Source: Porticoccaceae bacterium
GTDB lineage: Bacteria; Pseudomonadota; Gammaproteobacteria; Pseudomonadales; Porticoccaceae
Direction: 5' to 3'
Assembly: GCA_026005035.1 (NCBI GenBank)
Contig: BPKH01000010.1
Span: 1 to 41,188, forward strand
Length of the DNA: 41,188 nucleotides
Made by a program: the position numbers and the translations under genes. Under the pieces are notes generated by a model. That model searched no databases and was not told the origin of the DNA. It saw nothing but the letters and a program-made list of their open reading frames with translations. Positions within the stretch are counted from its first letter, which is position 1; every line of letters begins with the position of its first letter. Positions 1 to 9,292 of the stretch are shown here, one piece after another.

Positions 1-572
1 CGGCGAGCAGCGCCACCAGGGGGATGCCCACCTGGGCCGGCGAGAAGAGGGAGAGGGCTTCGAGTTCCGGCCGCCCCTGCATCAGCCCGACCAGCAGCAG
101 GTTGGTGGAGGTGCCGATGAGGCTCAGGGTGCCGCCGACGATGGCGGCGTAGCTCAGGGGCAGGAGCAGCTGGGAGGACGCCACCCGGTGGCGCCGTGCC
201 CAGTCCTGGACCTGGGGGATGAAGATGGCCACCACCGGGGTGTTGGCGATGAGGGAACTGGCCGCCGCCACCGCGGCGATCAAACGGGTCAGCACCCCGC
301 GCAGATCGCCGCCGTGGCCGAGCAGGCGCTGGATCCACCAGGTGAGGGCCCCCGACTCCTTCATGGCCGCGCTCACCACGTAAAAGCAGACGATCACCCA
401 CAGCGCCGGATTGGCGAAGCCGAGGAAGGTCTCCTCGGGGGTGAGCACGCCGGTGACGAGAAGCATCGCGGGCCGCCCCCGCCAGGGCGATGTCCACCGG
501 CAGGCGCGCCGAGAGGATCGCCCCCAGGGTGGCGGCCAGAATGGCCAGAGTGAAGAGGGCGTCCCCGCTCAT
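1..572 (-). CDS. SLC13/DASS-type anion permease (partial, frameshifted)
   Basis: N-terminal part of an inner-membrane transporter of the SLC13/ArsB-NhaD type; the rest lies beyond the left edge. Reading on the minus strand from the ATG at 572 gives hydrophobic segments, first around [20 protein letters not shown]. After a reading-frame change near 465-475 it continues with [19 protein letters not shown], then [20 protein letters not shown] and [20 protein letters not shown]. The last two are the conserved NTP and GT-STN patterns of this family. The frame change fits one extra base in the G/C-rich run (GGGGGCGGCCCGCG on the minus strand). The gene follows cysC by 8 bases with a TGAGG ribosome binding site, so it is probably co-transcribed with it, and sulfate is a reasonable substrate guess. 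The family assignment is good; the substrate is inferred from context only. Confidence 0.75.
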   Translation of the reverse strand, partial: MSGDALFTLAILAATLGAILSARLPVDIALAGAARDASRHRRAHPRGDLPRLRQSGAVGDRLLLRGERGHEGVGGPHLVDPAPARPRRRSARGADPFDRRGGGGQFPHRQHPGGGHLHPPGPGLGTAPPGGVLPAAPAPELRRHRRRHPEPHRHLHQPAAGRADAGAAGTRSPLPLLAGPGGHPPGGAAR

Positions 573-580
573 GGACGGCC

Positions 581-1195
581 TCAGATGATCCCTCGCTGTT
601 CTAGGTAGGCGAGGATGGTGGCCACCTCCTCCTCGAGGGTCATCTGGTCGGTGCGCAGGTGCAGCTCGGGGTGCTCCGGCGGCTCGTAGGGGTCGTCGAT
701 GCCGGTGAAGTTCTTGATCTCCCCCGCCCGGGCTTTTTTGTACAGCCCCTTGGGATCGCGCTGCTCGGCGGCCTCCAGGGGGCAGTCGACGAAGATCTCG
801 ATGAAGTCCATCCCCTCCGCCTCGTGGAGTTCGCGCCACCATGCGCCGGTCCACGCGGTAGGGGCTGATGAAACTGGTCAGGGCGATCACCCCGGCGTCC
901 ACGAAGAGTTTCGCCACCTCGCCGATGCGGCGGATGTTTTCCCCGCCGGTCCTTCTCCGAAAAAGCCCAGATTCTTGTTGATGCCGTGGCGGATGTTGTC
1001 GCCGTCCAAGCGGTAGGCGAGTTTGCCACGCTCATAGAGCGCCTCCTCGAGAGCCACGGCGATGGTGCTTTTGCCCGAGCCGGACAGGCCGGTGAACCAG
1101 AGGGTGGCACCCTTCTGGCCGAGCAGGCGGTTGCGGTCCTCCCGGGTGATGGCGCCATGGTGCCAGTGGACGTTGGTGGCCTTCTGTTCGGTCAT
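581..1195 (-). CDS. cysC: Adenylylsulfate (APS) kinase, three frameshifts
   Basis: Phosphorylates adenosine 5'-phosphosulfate to PAPS with ATP in cytoplasmic sulfate assimilation. From the ATG at 1195 the first 80 or so residues hold the P-loop GLSGSGKST and the [15 protein letters not shown] motif. The C-terminal 76 residues (from 811 down) hold [21 protein letters not shown] and the [10 protein letters not shown] segment typical of CysC. Between them the frame breaks. Removing one T in TTTTTC (near 962), one G in GGGGAAAA (near 943) and one G in GTGGCGCG (near 838) restores the expected [18 protein letters not shown] and [16 protein letters not shown] segments. The three insertions sum to three bases, so total length is near the usual ~200 residues. 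I regard the breaks as sequence errors, although a real pseudogene is possible. It is divergent from a LysR gene that may regulate it. Confidence 0.9.
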
Positions 1196-1286
1196 TTCGG
1201 CATTCTCCCGCGATGATTGGGCTGGCGGCCTAGACTAGCGCCTGGCAAAGAGAAGTAAAACGGGTTTTTTGTGTATCCTTGAACAA
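1196..1286. promoter_or_regulatory. Divergent intergenic region of cysC and the LysR gene
   Basis: This 91-base spacer separates two head-to-head genes, the usual position for LysR operators. It has a T-run (TTTTTTGTG) and an AT-richer core than its surroundings. A TAGTCT-like -10 for cysC can be picked on the minus strand near 1230, but no convincing -35 or LysR palindrome was seen. The promoter role is inferred from layout. Confidence 0.35.
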
Positions 1287-2382
1287 ATGAATCGCTCAGA
1301 AGGCGGCCCGCGCTTCACCCTGGCGCCAGCTGGAGGTCTTCCTCGCCGTGGCCCGCCACGGCAGCACCGCCCGCGCTGCCGGCGAGCTGCACCTCTCCCA
1401 GTCGGCGGTGAGCGCGGCCCTGCGCTCCCTGGAGGAGCAGTACGGGGTGGCGCTCTTCGACCGCCGCGGCCGGCGGCTCGCCCTCAACCCGGTGGGGCGG
1501 GCGCTGCGCGCCCGGGCGGAAGCCCTGCTCGCCCACGCCGGCGAGCTCCACCGCGCCCTGGCCGGCCACGGCGCCCTGGGCCACCTGCGGGTGGGGGCGA
1601 GCTACACCATCGCCAACCACCTCGCCGTGGGCTACCTGGTGGACTATCTGGCGCGCTACCCGGAGGCCAAGGTGGAATTCTTCGCCGCCAACTCCCCCGA
1701 GGTGGTCAGCCGGGTGCTCAACTACCAGGTGGACCTGGGCATGATCGAGGGAGAGGCGAGCCACCCGGATCTGGAGCTAGTGCCCTGGATGGGCGACGAG
1801 CTGGTGGTGTTTTGCAGCCCGGATCACCCCCTGGCGGCCCGCGGGGCGCTGAGCGAGGAGGAGATCGCCGCGGCCCGCTGGATCCTGCGGGAGCCCGGCT
1901 CCGGCGCGCGCCAGACCTTCGACCGCGCCTTCGCCCGCTTCCTGCCGAAGCTCAACATCTACCTGGAGTTCCGCCACAACGAGGCGATCAAGCGGGCGGT
2001 GGAGGCGGGGCTCGGCATCGGCTGTCTGTCCCGGATCGTCCTTGCGGGCAATTTCCGCGACGGCAGCCTGGTGCCCCTCGCCCTGCCCGCGCCTTTCGAT
2101 CTGGCGCGAACCTTTTATCTGGCGCTGCCCCGCCAGCGCCACCGGCGGGAGGCGGTGGAGGCCTGGGTGGAGATCTGCCTGGCGGGCGCGCGGTCCTCCG
2201 GCCCTCAGCACTGCCTGAGTTCGGCGGCCAGGGCGAGGCACTCCCGGGCGAGCGCCTCCCGGTCGGCAGGTCCCGCCATCACCGTGGGCGCCACCAGCGG
2301 GGTGAGGCCGAGGCGCGAGACCTCCTCGGCCCGGTGGGCGTCCGCGCGATCCAAGACGAAGCCGTCGAGGAAATCCGCGTAG
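1287..2382 (+). CDS. LysR-family transcriptional regulator (N-terminal frameshift)
   Basis: DNA-binding regulator. The N-terminal winged helix-turn-helix is clear (ARHGSTARAAGELHLSQSAV, then LRSLEEQYGVALFDR). The ligand-binding domain follows, with LRVGASYTIANHLAVGYLV, FFAANSPEVVSRV and EAGLGIGCLSRIVL. The frame opens only from GTG 1348, which would cut the first helix. Starting at ATG 1287 and dropping one G from CTGGCGCCAG at about 1322 gives FTLRQLEVFLAVARHG, the normal LysR opening. At the 3' end the frame runs to 2382, across the end of convergent cofD. The recognisable domain ends near 2190, and a one-base error could restore a stop near 2216, so the tail is doubtful. Its divergent placement next to cysC suggests control of sulfur assimilation, which is inference. 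It is not recognisably CysB itself. Confidence 0.85.
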
Positions 2383-3160
2383 CGGCGGGCCACCGCCACG
2401 CAGTCCACACCGGCAGCCCCAGTTCGGCGAGCATCTTGGCCGCCGGACCCTTGAGGGCGCGCCCGCCGACGATGGGGGAAACCGCCACCACCGGCGCGGG
2501 GCAGGCGGCGAGCCGCGCCCGCACCCCGGGCAGGGCCAGGATCGGGTCGAGGCTCACGAAGGGGTTGGAGGGGCACAGGATCACCGCGGCCAGGGTGGGG
2601 TCTTCCAGCAGGGCGAGAAACCGCGGCTGCGGGCGCGCCGCGTCGATTCCCGCGAACCGGAAACCGCCCACCCGCGGCTCGCAGCGGCGGGCCACGAAGT
2701 AGTGCTGGAAGGGCAGGGTACCCTCGTCGGTGTCCACCAGGGTGGCCACGGGATCGTCGCTCATGGGCAGCACCGCGACCGCCACTCCCAGGGCGCGGGC
2801 GAGGGCCGCGGTGGCCTCGGACAGGGTGGCGCCAGAGGCGAGGAGTTCGGCCCGGCGCAGGTGGGTGGCGAGATCCAGATCGCCGAGCCGGAACCAGGTG
2901 GGCCCGCCCAGCGCCCCCAGCCGCTCGAGCACCCGCCAGCTCTCCCCGGCCACGCCCCAGCCCCGCTCCGGGTCGGCGCAGCCCGCCAGGGTGTAGAGCA
3001 CCGTGTCCAGGTCGGGGCAGATGGGCAGGCCCAGGTGGACGAAGTCGTCGCCGGTGTTGCACACCACCGCGAGCCGTTCGGGCGCCACCACCCGTGCCAG
3101 TCCCCACACCAGCTTGGCGCCGCCCACGCCACCGGAGAGGGCGAGGATCTGGCCGGTCAT
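2205..3160 (-). CDS. cofD: 2-phospho-L-lactate transferase CofD (frameshifted)
   Basis: Transfers the lactyl (or PEP-derived) phosphate moiety to deazaflavin Fo to make F420-0 or its dehydro form in coenzyme F420 synthesis. From the ATG at 3160 the protein starts with ILALSGGVGGAKLVWGL and NTGDDFVHLGLPICPDLDTV, the signature CofD/FbiA nucleotide-binding region. Later come PMSDDPVATLVDT, ILCPSNPFVSLDPILALPG and SPIVGGRALKGPAAKMLAEL. The frame changes near 2408-2412: the GTGTGGAC stretch looks like a 2-base TG duplication, or alternatively one lost base. The protein then continues as VAVARRYADFLDGFVLD to a stop at 2205. Length is about 317 residues, normal for the family. Its start overlaps the cofE stop by four bases (ATGA), so the two are coupled. 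The 3' end is convergent with the LysR gene. Confidence 0.92.
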
Positions 3161-3918
3161 CGAAACAGGTCCTCGGCGGGATCGCGCACCATGGGGGGCC
3201 AATCGGCGTGCGGGGGCGCGAGGGCGAGGCCCCGCACCAGCACCGCCGGCACTCCTTCCGCGCCTTCCCCCATCACCAGCACGGCCGCCGCCGCCAAGGC
3301 GTCGGCCACCGCCACCTGGGTGATGCGCAGCGGCCGGCCGAAGCGGTCCGGCTCGCCCACCCGGTCCACCACCGGGGCGAAGCCCGCCGCCGCCAGGGCG
3401 AAGCCGAGGATGCCGTTGCGCCAGGGGCGGCCGGCACTGTCGCTGATCACCACCGCCAACTCGACCCCGGTGCGCGCGGCGAGCCGCTCCCGCAGGCGTC
3501 GCGCCGAGGCCTCGGGGTCCTCGGGCAGGAGCAGCACCCGGGGATCCTCCGGCGACGAGTCGATGTTGGACTGGTCGATACCGGCGTTGGCCTGCACCCA
3601 GCCGAGGCGGTGGCGGACGATCAGCGCGCCGGGCCTGACCCGCAGCACCTCGGCCGACTCCGCGAGGATCAGCTCCACCAGGCGGGGGTCCTTCTGGCAG
3701 GCGGTGGCGAGCTCCCGGGCCCGCGGGCTCGGGGTCACCTCGGCCAGCCGCCGGTAGCGGCCCTCCGCCTTGGAGACCGCCTTTTGCGCCACCACCAGGG
3801 CGTCGCCGGGGCGCGGCGCCACGGGCTCGTCCGCCAGGGCGCATGCCAGAAGCTCGGCCAGATCGGCTCCGGGGACGACCTCGGGCAAACCGCGCAGAGG
3901 GTGGAGGCAGACGGTCAC
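3157..3918 (-). CDS. cofE: Coenzyme F420:L-glutamate ligase CofE
   Basis: Adds gamma-linked glutamates to F420-0 using GTP and divalent metal. Family motifs are visible: GDALVVAQKAVSKAEGR, LVELILAESAEVLRV, GWVQANAGIDQSNI, then ISDSAGRPWRNGILGFALAA and DRFGRPLRITQVAVADAL. The length of 253 residues is that of stand-alone CofE, without the nitroreductase-like domain of actinobacterial FbiB. I chose GTG 3918 because a GGAG lies 6-7 bases upstream and the protein then begins just before LHPLRGLPEVVPGADL, where family members begin. ATG 3945 (nine residues more, no Shine-Dalgarno) is the alternative. The stop overlaps the cofD start. The gene is divergent from purL. The other F420 genes (cofC, cofG, cofH) are not in the window. 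Confidence 0.92.
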   Translation of the reverse strand: MTVCLHPLRGLPEVVPGADLAELLACALADEPVAPRPGDALVVAQKAVSKAEGRYRRLAEVTPSPRARELATACQKDPRLVELILAESAEVLRVRPGALIVRHRLGWVQANAGIDQSNIDSSPEDPRVLLLPEDPEASARRLRERLAARTGVELAVVISDSAGRPWRNGILGFALAAAGFAPVVDRVGEPDRFGRPLRITQVAVADALAAAAVLVMGEGAEGVPAVLVRGLALAPPHADWPPMVRDPAEDLFR

Positions 3919-3976
3919 GGCGCACTCCGGCTGGGGAGGCGCCATTGTAGCGGAGCGGGCGGAGGTGCGGATTGGG

Positions 3977-3982
3977 TACAAT
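3977..3982 (+). promoter_or_regulatory. Candidate -10 element for purL (TACAAT)
   Basis: TACAAT lies 32 bases before the purL ATG, in the 95-base divergent gap with cofE. No good -35 is visible at 17 bases. Support is limited to the hexamer match and its position. Confidence 0.35.
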
Positions 3983-4013
3983 GGCGCCCCCCCGAGCCGA
4001 AGGCCTCACCGCG

Positions 4014-7000
4014 ATGTTGATCCTCGACGGCCCGCCGGCCCTGTCGCCGTTCCGCCGGGACAAACTGCTCGCCCGCCTGCGCGCGCGCCTGCCCCAGGTC
4101 CACTCCCTGTACGCCGAGTACGTCCACTTCGCCGACCTGGCCGCGCCCTTGGACGGCCGCCAGCGGGCGGTGCTGGACGCGCTGCTCGACTACGGCCCCC
4201 GCGCCCTGCGCGAAGCGCGCGACGGCGTGCCCTTTCTGGTGGTGCCGCGCCGCGGCACCATCTCCCCCTGGTCCAGCAAGGCCACCGACATCGCCCACAA
4301 CGCCGGCCTCGCCGCGGTGCGCCGCCTGGAGCGGGGGGTGCGCTACTTCCTGCACTGCGACGTGCCCCTCCGGGGCGAGGCGTGGGCGGACGCCGCGGCG
4401 CTCCTCCACGACCGGATGACCGAAGAGGTGCTCGCCGACGAAGGAGAGGCCGCGGCGCTCTTCGCCAGCGCCGCGCCCCGCCCCCTGGCGCGGGTGGACC
4501 TGCTCGGGGGCGGGCGGGCCGCCCTCGAGGAGGCGAATCGCCGCCTGGGACTCGCCCTCTCCGAGGAGGAACTCGACTATCTGGTGGAGGGCTTCCGGGC
4601 GCTCGGGCGCAATCCCAGCGACGCCGAACTGATGATGTTCGCCCAGGCCAATTCGGAGCACTGCCGGCACAAGATCTTCAATGCCTCCTGGACCCTCGAC
4701 GGCGTTCCCCTGGGGATGTCCCTGTTCGAGATGATCAAGAGCACCGCGGTCCAGGCGGGCGAGCGGTTGCTCTCGGCCTACGCCGACAACGCGGCGGTCG
4801 TCCGCGGCGCGCGCGGAGCGCGCTTCTTCCCCGATCCCCACAGTCGGCGCTGGCGGGCGAGCGAGGAGGCGATCCACATCCTCATGAAGGTGGAAACCCA
4901 CAACCACCCCACCGCCATCGCTCCCCATCCGGGCGCCGGCACCGGGGCGGGCGGGGAGATCCGCGACGAGGGCGCCACCGGCCGGGGGGCGCGCCCCAAG
5001 GCGGGCCTGGTGGGCTTTTCCGTCTCCAACCTGCGCATTCCCGGCTTCGTCCACCCCTGGGAGGACGACTACGGCCGCCCGCCCCAGATCGCCTCGGCCC
5101 TGGAGATCATGTTGGAGGGCCCCATCGGCGCCGCGGCCTACAACAACGAGTTCGGCCGGCCCTGCCTGGCCGGCTACTTCCGCACCTTCGAAATGGATTT
5201 CGACGGCGAGCGGCGCGGCTACCACAAGCCGATCATGATCGCCGGCGGTCTCGGCAATATCCGCGAGGCCCACGTGGCCAAGGGGGCGCTGGCGCCGGGC
5301 TACAAGTTGGTGGTGCTGGGGGGACCGGCGCTGCTCATCGGCCTCGGCGGGGGTGCGGCCTCCTCCCGCGCCTCCGGGGCGGGGGACGCGGAGCTGGACT
5401 TCGCCTCGGTGCAGCGCCAGAACCCGGAAATGGAGCGCCGCGCCCAGGAGGTGATCGACGCCTGCTGGGCGCTCGGCGAGGACAACCCCATCGCCTTCAT
5501 CCACGACGTCGGCGCCGGCGGGCTCTCCAACGCCCTGCCCGAGCTGATCAAGGACGGCGGCTGCGGTGGGCGCATCGACCTGCGCGCCATTCCCACCGAC
5601 GAGCCCGGCATGTCCCCCATGGAGCTGTGGTGCAACGAGGCCCAGGAGCGGTATGTCTTGGCCGTCCGCCCCGAAGACCTCGAGCGCTTCGCCGCCCTGT
5701 GCGAGCGGGAGCGCTGCCCCTTCGCCGTGGTGGGCGAGACCACCGGAGACGGCCGGCTGGTGGTGGACGATCCCCTGTTCGGCGAGCGGCCCATCGATCT
5801 GCCCCTGGCCTTCCTCTTCGGCAAGCCGCCGCGCATGCACCGCGCAGCGCGCACCCACCATCCCCCCCGGCGCCCCTTCTCCACCCGGGGGCTCGATCCG
5901 GTGGAAGCGGTGGGCCGGGTGCTGCGCCACCCCGCGGTGGCCGCCAAGGAATTTTTGATCACCATCGGCGACCGCACCGTCACCGGCCTCGTGGCCCGCG
6001 ACCAGATGGTGGGTCCCTGGCAGGTGCCGGTGGCCGACTGCGCGGTGACGGCGAGCGATTTCCAGGGCTACACCGGCGAGGCCATGGCCATGGGCGAGCG
6101 CAGTCCGGTGGCCCTCCTCGACCCGCCCGCCTCGGGGCGGCTGGCGGTGGGAGAAGCCCTCACCAACCTGCTGGCCGCGCCGGTGGCGGCGCTCTCCGAC
6201 GTGGTCCTGTCGGCCAACTGGATGTGCGCCGCCGGCCACCGGGGAGAGGACGCCGCCCTGGTGCGCACCGTGGAGGCGGTGGCCATGGAGCTCTGCCCCG
6301 CCCTGGGCATCGCCATTCCGGTGGGCAAGGACTCCCTTTCCATGCGCACCGTCTGGCGGGAAGGGGGGCGCGAGAAGGCGGTCACCGCTCCCCTGTCGCT
6401 GATCGTCAGCGCCTTCGCGCCGGTGACCGACGTGCGCCGGGTGCTCACCCCCGAGCTGCGCGGCGTGCCCAGCCGCCTGCTGCTCGTGGATCTGGGGGCG
6501 GGGGCCAACCGCCTGGGGGGATCGATCCTCGCCCAGGTGTACGGCCAGCTGGGGGACCTGCCCCCCGACCTCGACTGTCCGGAGCGGTTGGTGGGCCTGT
6601 TCGGGGCGGTGCAGGAGCTCAACCGGCGCGGCCTGGTGCTGGCCTACCACGACCGCAGCGACGGCGGCCTGTTCGCCACCCTGGCGGAGATGGCCTTCGC
6701 CGGCCGCCGCGGGTTGCGGGTGAACCTCGATCCCCTGGGCGAAGACCCCCTGGCGGCGCTCTTTGCCGAAGAGCTCGGCTGCGTCCTCCAGGTGCCCGAG
6801 GAGGCTCTGGTAGAGGCGGCGGAGGTCTTTCGCCGCCACGGGCTCGAGGAGCTCTGGCACGACCTGGGGACGCCGGCCGAGGACGAAGAGCTCCTCTTCC
6901 GTCACCGCGGGGAGACGCTGTTGCGCGCCGGCCGGGCGGAGCTCGAGCGGCTGTGGCGGGAGACCAGCTACCACCTCCAGGCGCTGCGCGACAACCCCGA

Positions 7001-7883
7001 TTGCGCCCGGCAGGCCTTCGCCGCCATCGGCGAGCCCGACCCCGGCCTGTCGGCGCGCCTCACCTTCGATCCCCGCGAGGACGTCACCGCCCCCTACCTC
7101 AACCTGGCGCGGCCGCGGGTGGCGATCCTGCGCGAGCAGGGGGTCAACGGCCAGCTGGAGATGGCCGCCGCCTTCGACCGCGCCCGTTTCGAGGCGGTGG
7201 ACGTGCACATGAGCGACCTGTTGAGCGGCCGGGTGCGCCTGGCCGACTTCGTGGGGCTCGCCGCCTGCGGTGGCTTTTCCTACGGCGACACCCTGGGCGC
7301 GGGGCAGGGCTGGGCCAAGACCATCCTCTTCCACGAGCGGTTGCGGGAGGAGTTCGCCGCCTTTTTCGCACGCCCCGACACCTTCACCCTGGGCGTGTGC
7401 AACGGCTGCCAGATGCTCGCCGCCCTCAAGTCCCTCATCCCCGGCGCCGAGAGCTGGCCGCGCTTCGTGCGCAACGCCTCCGAGCAGTTCGAGGCGCGCC
7501 TCTCCCTGGTGCGCATCGAAGAGAGCCCCGCGGTGCTGCTTTCGGGCATGGCGGGCAGCCATCTGCCCATCGCCGTGGCCCACGGCGAGGGGCGGGCCGA
7601 ATTTCCCTCGCGGGAGGCCCTGGAGACCTTCGACCGTTCCGGCCTGGTGGCGGTGCGCTACCTGGACAACCACCTCCGGGTGACCGAGCGCTACCCGGCC
7701 AACCCCAACGGCTCACCGCGGGGGATCACCGGGGTCACCACCGCCGATGGGCGGGTGCTCGCCCTGATGCCCCACCCGGAGCGCCTCATTCGCGCCGTCC
7801 AGTACTCCTGGCGGCCCGCCGACTGGGGCGAGGAGGGGCCTTGGCTTCGGATTTTCCGCAACGCCCGCAGGTTCGTGGGTTAG
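4014..7883 (+). CDS. purL: Phosphoribosylformylglycinamidine synthase (single-chain FGAM synthase)
   Basis: Converts FGAR, ATP and glutamine to FGAM in purine synthesis, in the cytoplasm. The 1289-residue protein is the large single-chain type of gammaproteobacteria. The N-terminal PurS-like domain starts [19 protein letters not shown], followed by [13 protein letters not shown]. The synthase domains include [46 protein letters not shown] and [15 protein letters not shown]. The C-terminal class I glutaminase has nucleophile Cys1129 in [12 protein letters not shown] and the His1254-Pro-Glu1256 dyad in MPHPERL. ATG 4014 matches the family start; an upstream in-frame TTG at 3972 would add 14 unconserved residues. 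The gene is intact, with no frameshift over 3.9 kb, and is transcribed alone, away from cofE. Confidence 0.99.
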   Translation: MLILDGPPALSPFRRDKLLARLRARLPQVHSLYAEYVHFADLAAPLDGRQRAVLDALLDYGPRALREARDGVPFLVVPRRGTISPWSSKATDIAHNAGLAAVRRLERGVRYFLHCDVPLRGEAWADAAALLHDRMTEEVLADEGEAAALFASAAPRPLARVDLLGGGRAALEEANRRLGLALSEEELDYLVEGFRALGRNPSDAELMMFAQANSEHCRHKIFNASWTLDGVPLGMSLFEMIKSTAVQAGERLLSAYADNAAVVRGARGARFFPDPHSRRWRASEEAIHILMKVETHNHPTAIAPHPGAGTGAGGEIRDEGATGRGARPKAGLVGFSVSNLRIPGFVHPWEDDYGRPPQIASALEIMLEGPIGAAAYNNEFGRPCLAGYFRTFEMDFDGERRGYHKPIMIAGGLGNIREAHVAKGALAPGYKLVVLGGPALLIGLGGGAASSRASGAGDAELDFASVQRQNPEMERRAQEVIDACWALGEDNPIAFIHDVGAGGLSNALPELIKDGGCGGRIDLRAIPTDEPGMSPMELWCNEAQERYVLAVRPEDLERFAALCERERCPFAVVGETTGDGRLVVDDPLFGERPIDLPLAFLFGKPPRMHRAARTHHPPRRPFSTRGLDPVEAVGRVLRHPAVAAKEFLITIGDRTVTGLVARDQMVGPWQVPVADCAVTASDFQGYTGEAMAMGERSPVALLDPPASGRLAVGEALTNLLAAPVAALSDVVLSANWMCAAGHRGEDAALVRTVEAVAMELCPALGIAIPVGKDSLSMRTVWREGGREKAVTAPLSLIVSAFAPVTDVRRVLTPELRGVPSRLLLVDLGAGANRLGGSILAQVYGQLGDLPPDLDCPERLVGLFGAVQELNRRGLVLAYHDRSDGGLFATLAEMAFAGRRGLRVNLDPLGEDPLAALFAEELGCVLQVPEEALVEAAEVFRRHGLEELWHDLGTPAEDEELLFRHRGETLLRAGRAELERLWRETSYHLQALRDNPDCARQAFAAIGEPDPGLSARLTFDPREDVTAPYLNLARPRVAILREQGVNGQLEMAAAFDRARFEAVDVHMSDLLSGRVRLADFVGLAACGGFSYGDTLGAGQGWAKTILFHERLREEFAAFFARPDTFTLGVCNGCQMLAALKSLIPGAESWPRFVRNASEQFEARLSLVRIEESPAVLLSGMAGSHLPIAVAHGEGRAEFPSREALETFDRSGLVAVRYLDNHLRVTERYPANPNGSPRGITGVTTADGRVLALMPHPERLIRAVQYSWRPADWGEEGPWLRIFRNARRFVG

Positions 7884-7937
7884 CGGGAAGCGAGTGCGCC
7901 AACCGCTCGGCCGTTGCGCCTGCCTGGACCCTCGTTG

Positions 7938-7964
7938 CCCGGCTGGAGCGAAGCGGAATCCGGG
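7938..7964. repeat. REP-like palindrome (unit 1)
   Basis: CCCGGCTGGAGCGAAGCGGAATCCGGG forms an imperfect palindrome with CCCGG/CCGGG ends. It lies in the 103-base gap between the convergent purL and hemH. The same unit recurs, with one base changed and in the opposite orientation, at 33660-33686. This is the familiar proteobacterial REP type; it may also act as a transcription stop or mRNA stabiliser. Confidence 0.75.
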
Positions 7965-7986
7965 AAACCTCACCGGCGCTGGGCCG

Positions 7987-8953
7987 TCAATGGGCGGACA
8001 GCAGCGGGCGCACCAGGTCGGTCAGGGCCGCCACGTGGGCGGGCCTGCTGTTGAGGGCCGGGATGTAGGAGAACCGCTCGCCGCCGGCGTTGAGGAAGAG
8101 TTCCCGGTAGCGCTCGCCGATCTCTTCCAGGGTCTCCAGGCAGTCGACGGCGAACCCCGGGCAGAAGACGTCCACCGCGCGCACCCCCTCTCGGGCCCAT
8201 TCCAGGAGGGTGGCGTCGGTGTAGGGAGTGAGCCAGCGGCCTGGGCCGAAGCGGGACTGGAAGGTGGCGAGCCACTGCCCTTCGCCGAGTCCCAGCCGCT
8301 CGGCGATGGCGGCCGCCGTGGTCAGGCACTGGTCCCGATAGGGATCCCCCGCCCGGGCGCTCTTTTCCGGCATGCCGTGAAAGGAGAGAAGCAGCCGCTC
8401 TCCGGCACCCTGGGCCGCCCGGTGTTCGGCGATGGCCGCCGCACAGGCGTCGAGGTATGCCGGGTGGTCGTGGTAGCCGGCGAGGAAGTAGAGGCTGGGC
8501 AGGCGGCGGCGCCGGCGCAGGGCGGCGGCCAGGCCGTCGAAGGTGGAGGCGGTGGTGGCCGCACAGTACTGGGGGTAGAGGGGCAGCACCACCACCCGCT
8601 CGACCCCCCGGTCGGTACAGCTGGTCGAGGGCCGCCGCCAGGGAGGGCTGGCCGTAGCGCATCCCCACCGCCACCGGCACGGCGAGCGCCTCCTCCAGGG
8701 CGCGTCCGAGGGCGCGGGTCTCGAGGAGCAGGGGCGAGCCTTCCGGGCGCCAGATGGCGCGGTAGGCGGCGGCCGAGCGCCGCGGGCGCACGCGCAACAC
8801 CACGCCGTGGAGGATCGGCCGCCAGAGGAGCCGCGGCAGCTCCACCACGCGGGGATCGGCGAGGAATTCGCCCAGGTAGCGGCGCACCGCCGCCGGGGTG
8901 GGGGCATCGGGGGTGCCCAGGTTGACGAGCAACAGTCCGCTCGGTGCGGCCAT
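7987..8953 (-). CDS. hemH: Ferrochelatase (frameshifted)
   Basis: Inserts Fe2+ into protoporphyrin IX, the last step of protoheme synthesis. The start MAAPSGLLLVNLGTPDAPTP is typical, with AAAGGAG upstream of ATG 8953. Then come VAVGMRYGQPSLAAAL, VVVLPLYPQYCAATTAS, LLLSFHGMPEKSARAGDPY (containing the catalytic His) and VFCPGFAVDCLETLEEI. The frame changes near 8614: one extra C in CTGTACCGACC on the minus strand. Removing it gives the expected LYDRGVERVVVLPLYPQ. About 321 residues, normal for the family. It is last in a minus-strand run with the PHP nuclease gene and a small protein gene. Confidence 0.95.
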
Positions 8954-8959
8954 CGACTT

Positions 8960-9292
8960 CTACTCCTTTTCCCAAACCCGCCGGATCGGCTCGCCGAAGT
9001 CGTCGTAGACGATGGTCCAGCGGCCGCGCGATCCTTTGCGGCGCCGCGCCAGGACTGGCTTGAGGCGCTCCCACTTGCGCCGATCGATGGCCGCCGCCAG
9101 CGCCGAGAGATCGGTGCGGGTGGCGGGGCGGCGGGGCAGGATGAGTGGCCTGCGGCCGCCCGCCGCCTCGGGTCGAAAACCGCTCACGCCGCGGGGGATT
9201 TGCTGCACCTGCCCGCCGCGCTCGAGGTAGGCGGCGATTTCCGCCTCCAGCCGGCGGCGCAGCGCCTCCTTGGTGGAAGGGGGACGGCTCAC
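8960..9292 (-). CDS. Conserved small basic protein of unknown function (GGQVQQIPRGVSG motif)
   Basis: A 110-residue basic protein that I cannot assign to a characterised family. Its N-terminal third reads as one helix, EALRRRLEAEIAAYLERGG, followed by QVQQIPRGVSG. The middle is rich in Pro and Arg, and the end WTIVYDDFGEPIRRVWEKE is acidic-aromatic. The helix followed by FLSRGGKVQ-like wording recalls the RNA-polymerase-binding protein SutA of Pseudomonas, but the match is short and function must not be inferred from it. GTG 9292 is chosen because it overlaps the stop of the upstream PHP gene as GTGA; GTG 9298, two codons earlier with GGAGG eight bases upstream, is also possible. The stop lies six bases before hemH. 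Confidence 0.75.
   Translation of the reverse strand: MSRPPSTKEALRRRLEAEIAAYLERGGQVQQIPRGVSGFRPEAAGGRRPLILPRRPATRTDLSALAAAIDRRKWERLKPVLARRRKGSRGRWTIVYDDFGEPIRRVWEKE

Noticed and set aside
581-1195. cysC as a true pseudogene
   Set aside because: Three single-base insertions beside repeated bases restore a fully conserved enzyme, and the same error type hits other genes, including hemH.
2216-2382. Genuine C-terminal extension of the LysR regulator across cofD
   Set aside because: The extra 55 residues are low-complexity Arg/Ser/Ala antisense to conserved cofD sequence. A normal LysR ends near 2190-2216, so a small indel is more likely.
3915-7673. Very long open frame antisense to purL
   Set aside because: It mirrors the conserved purL codons, has no recognisable domain and arises from high third-position GC. 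purL on the plus strand is unmistakable.
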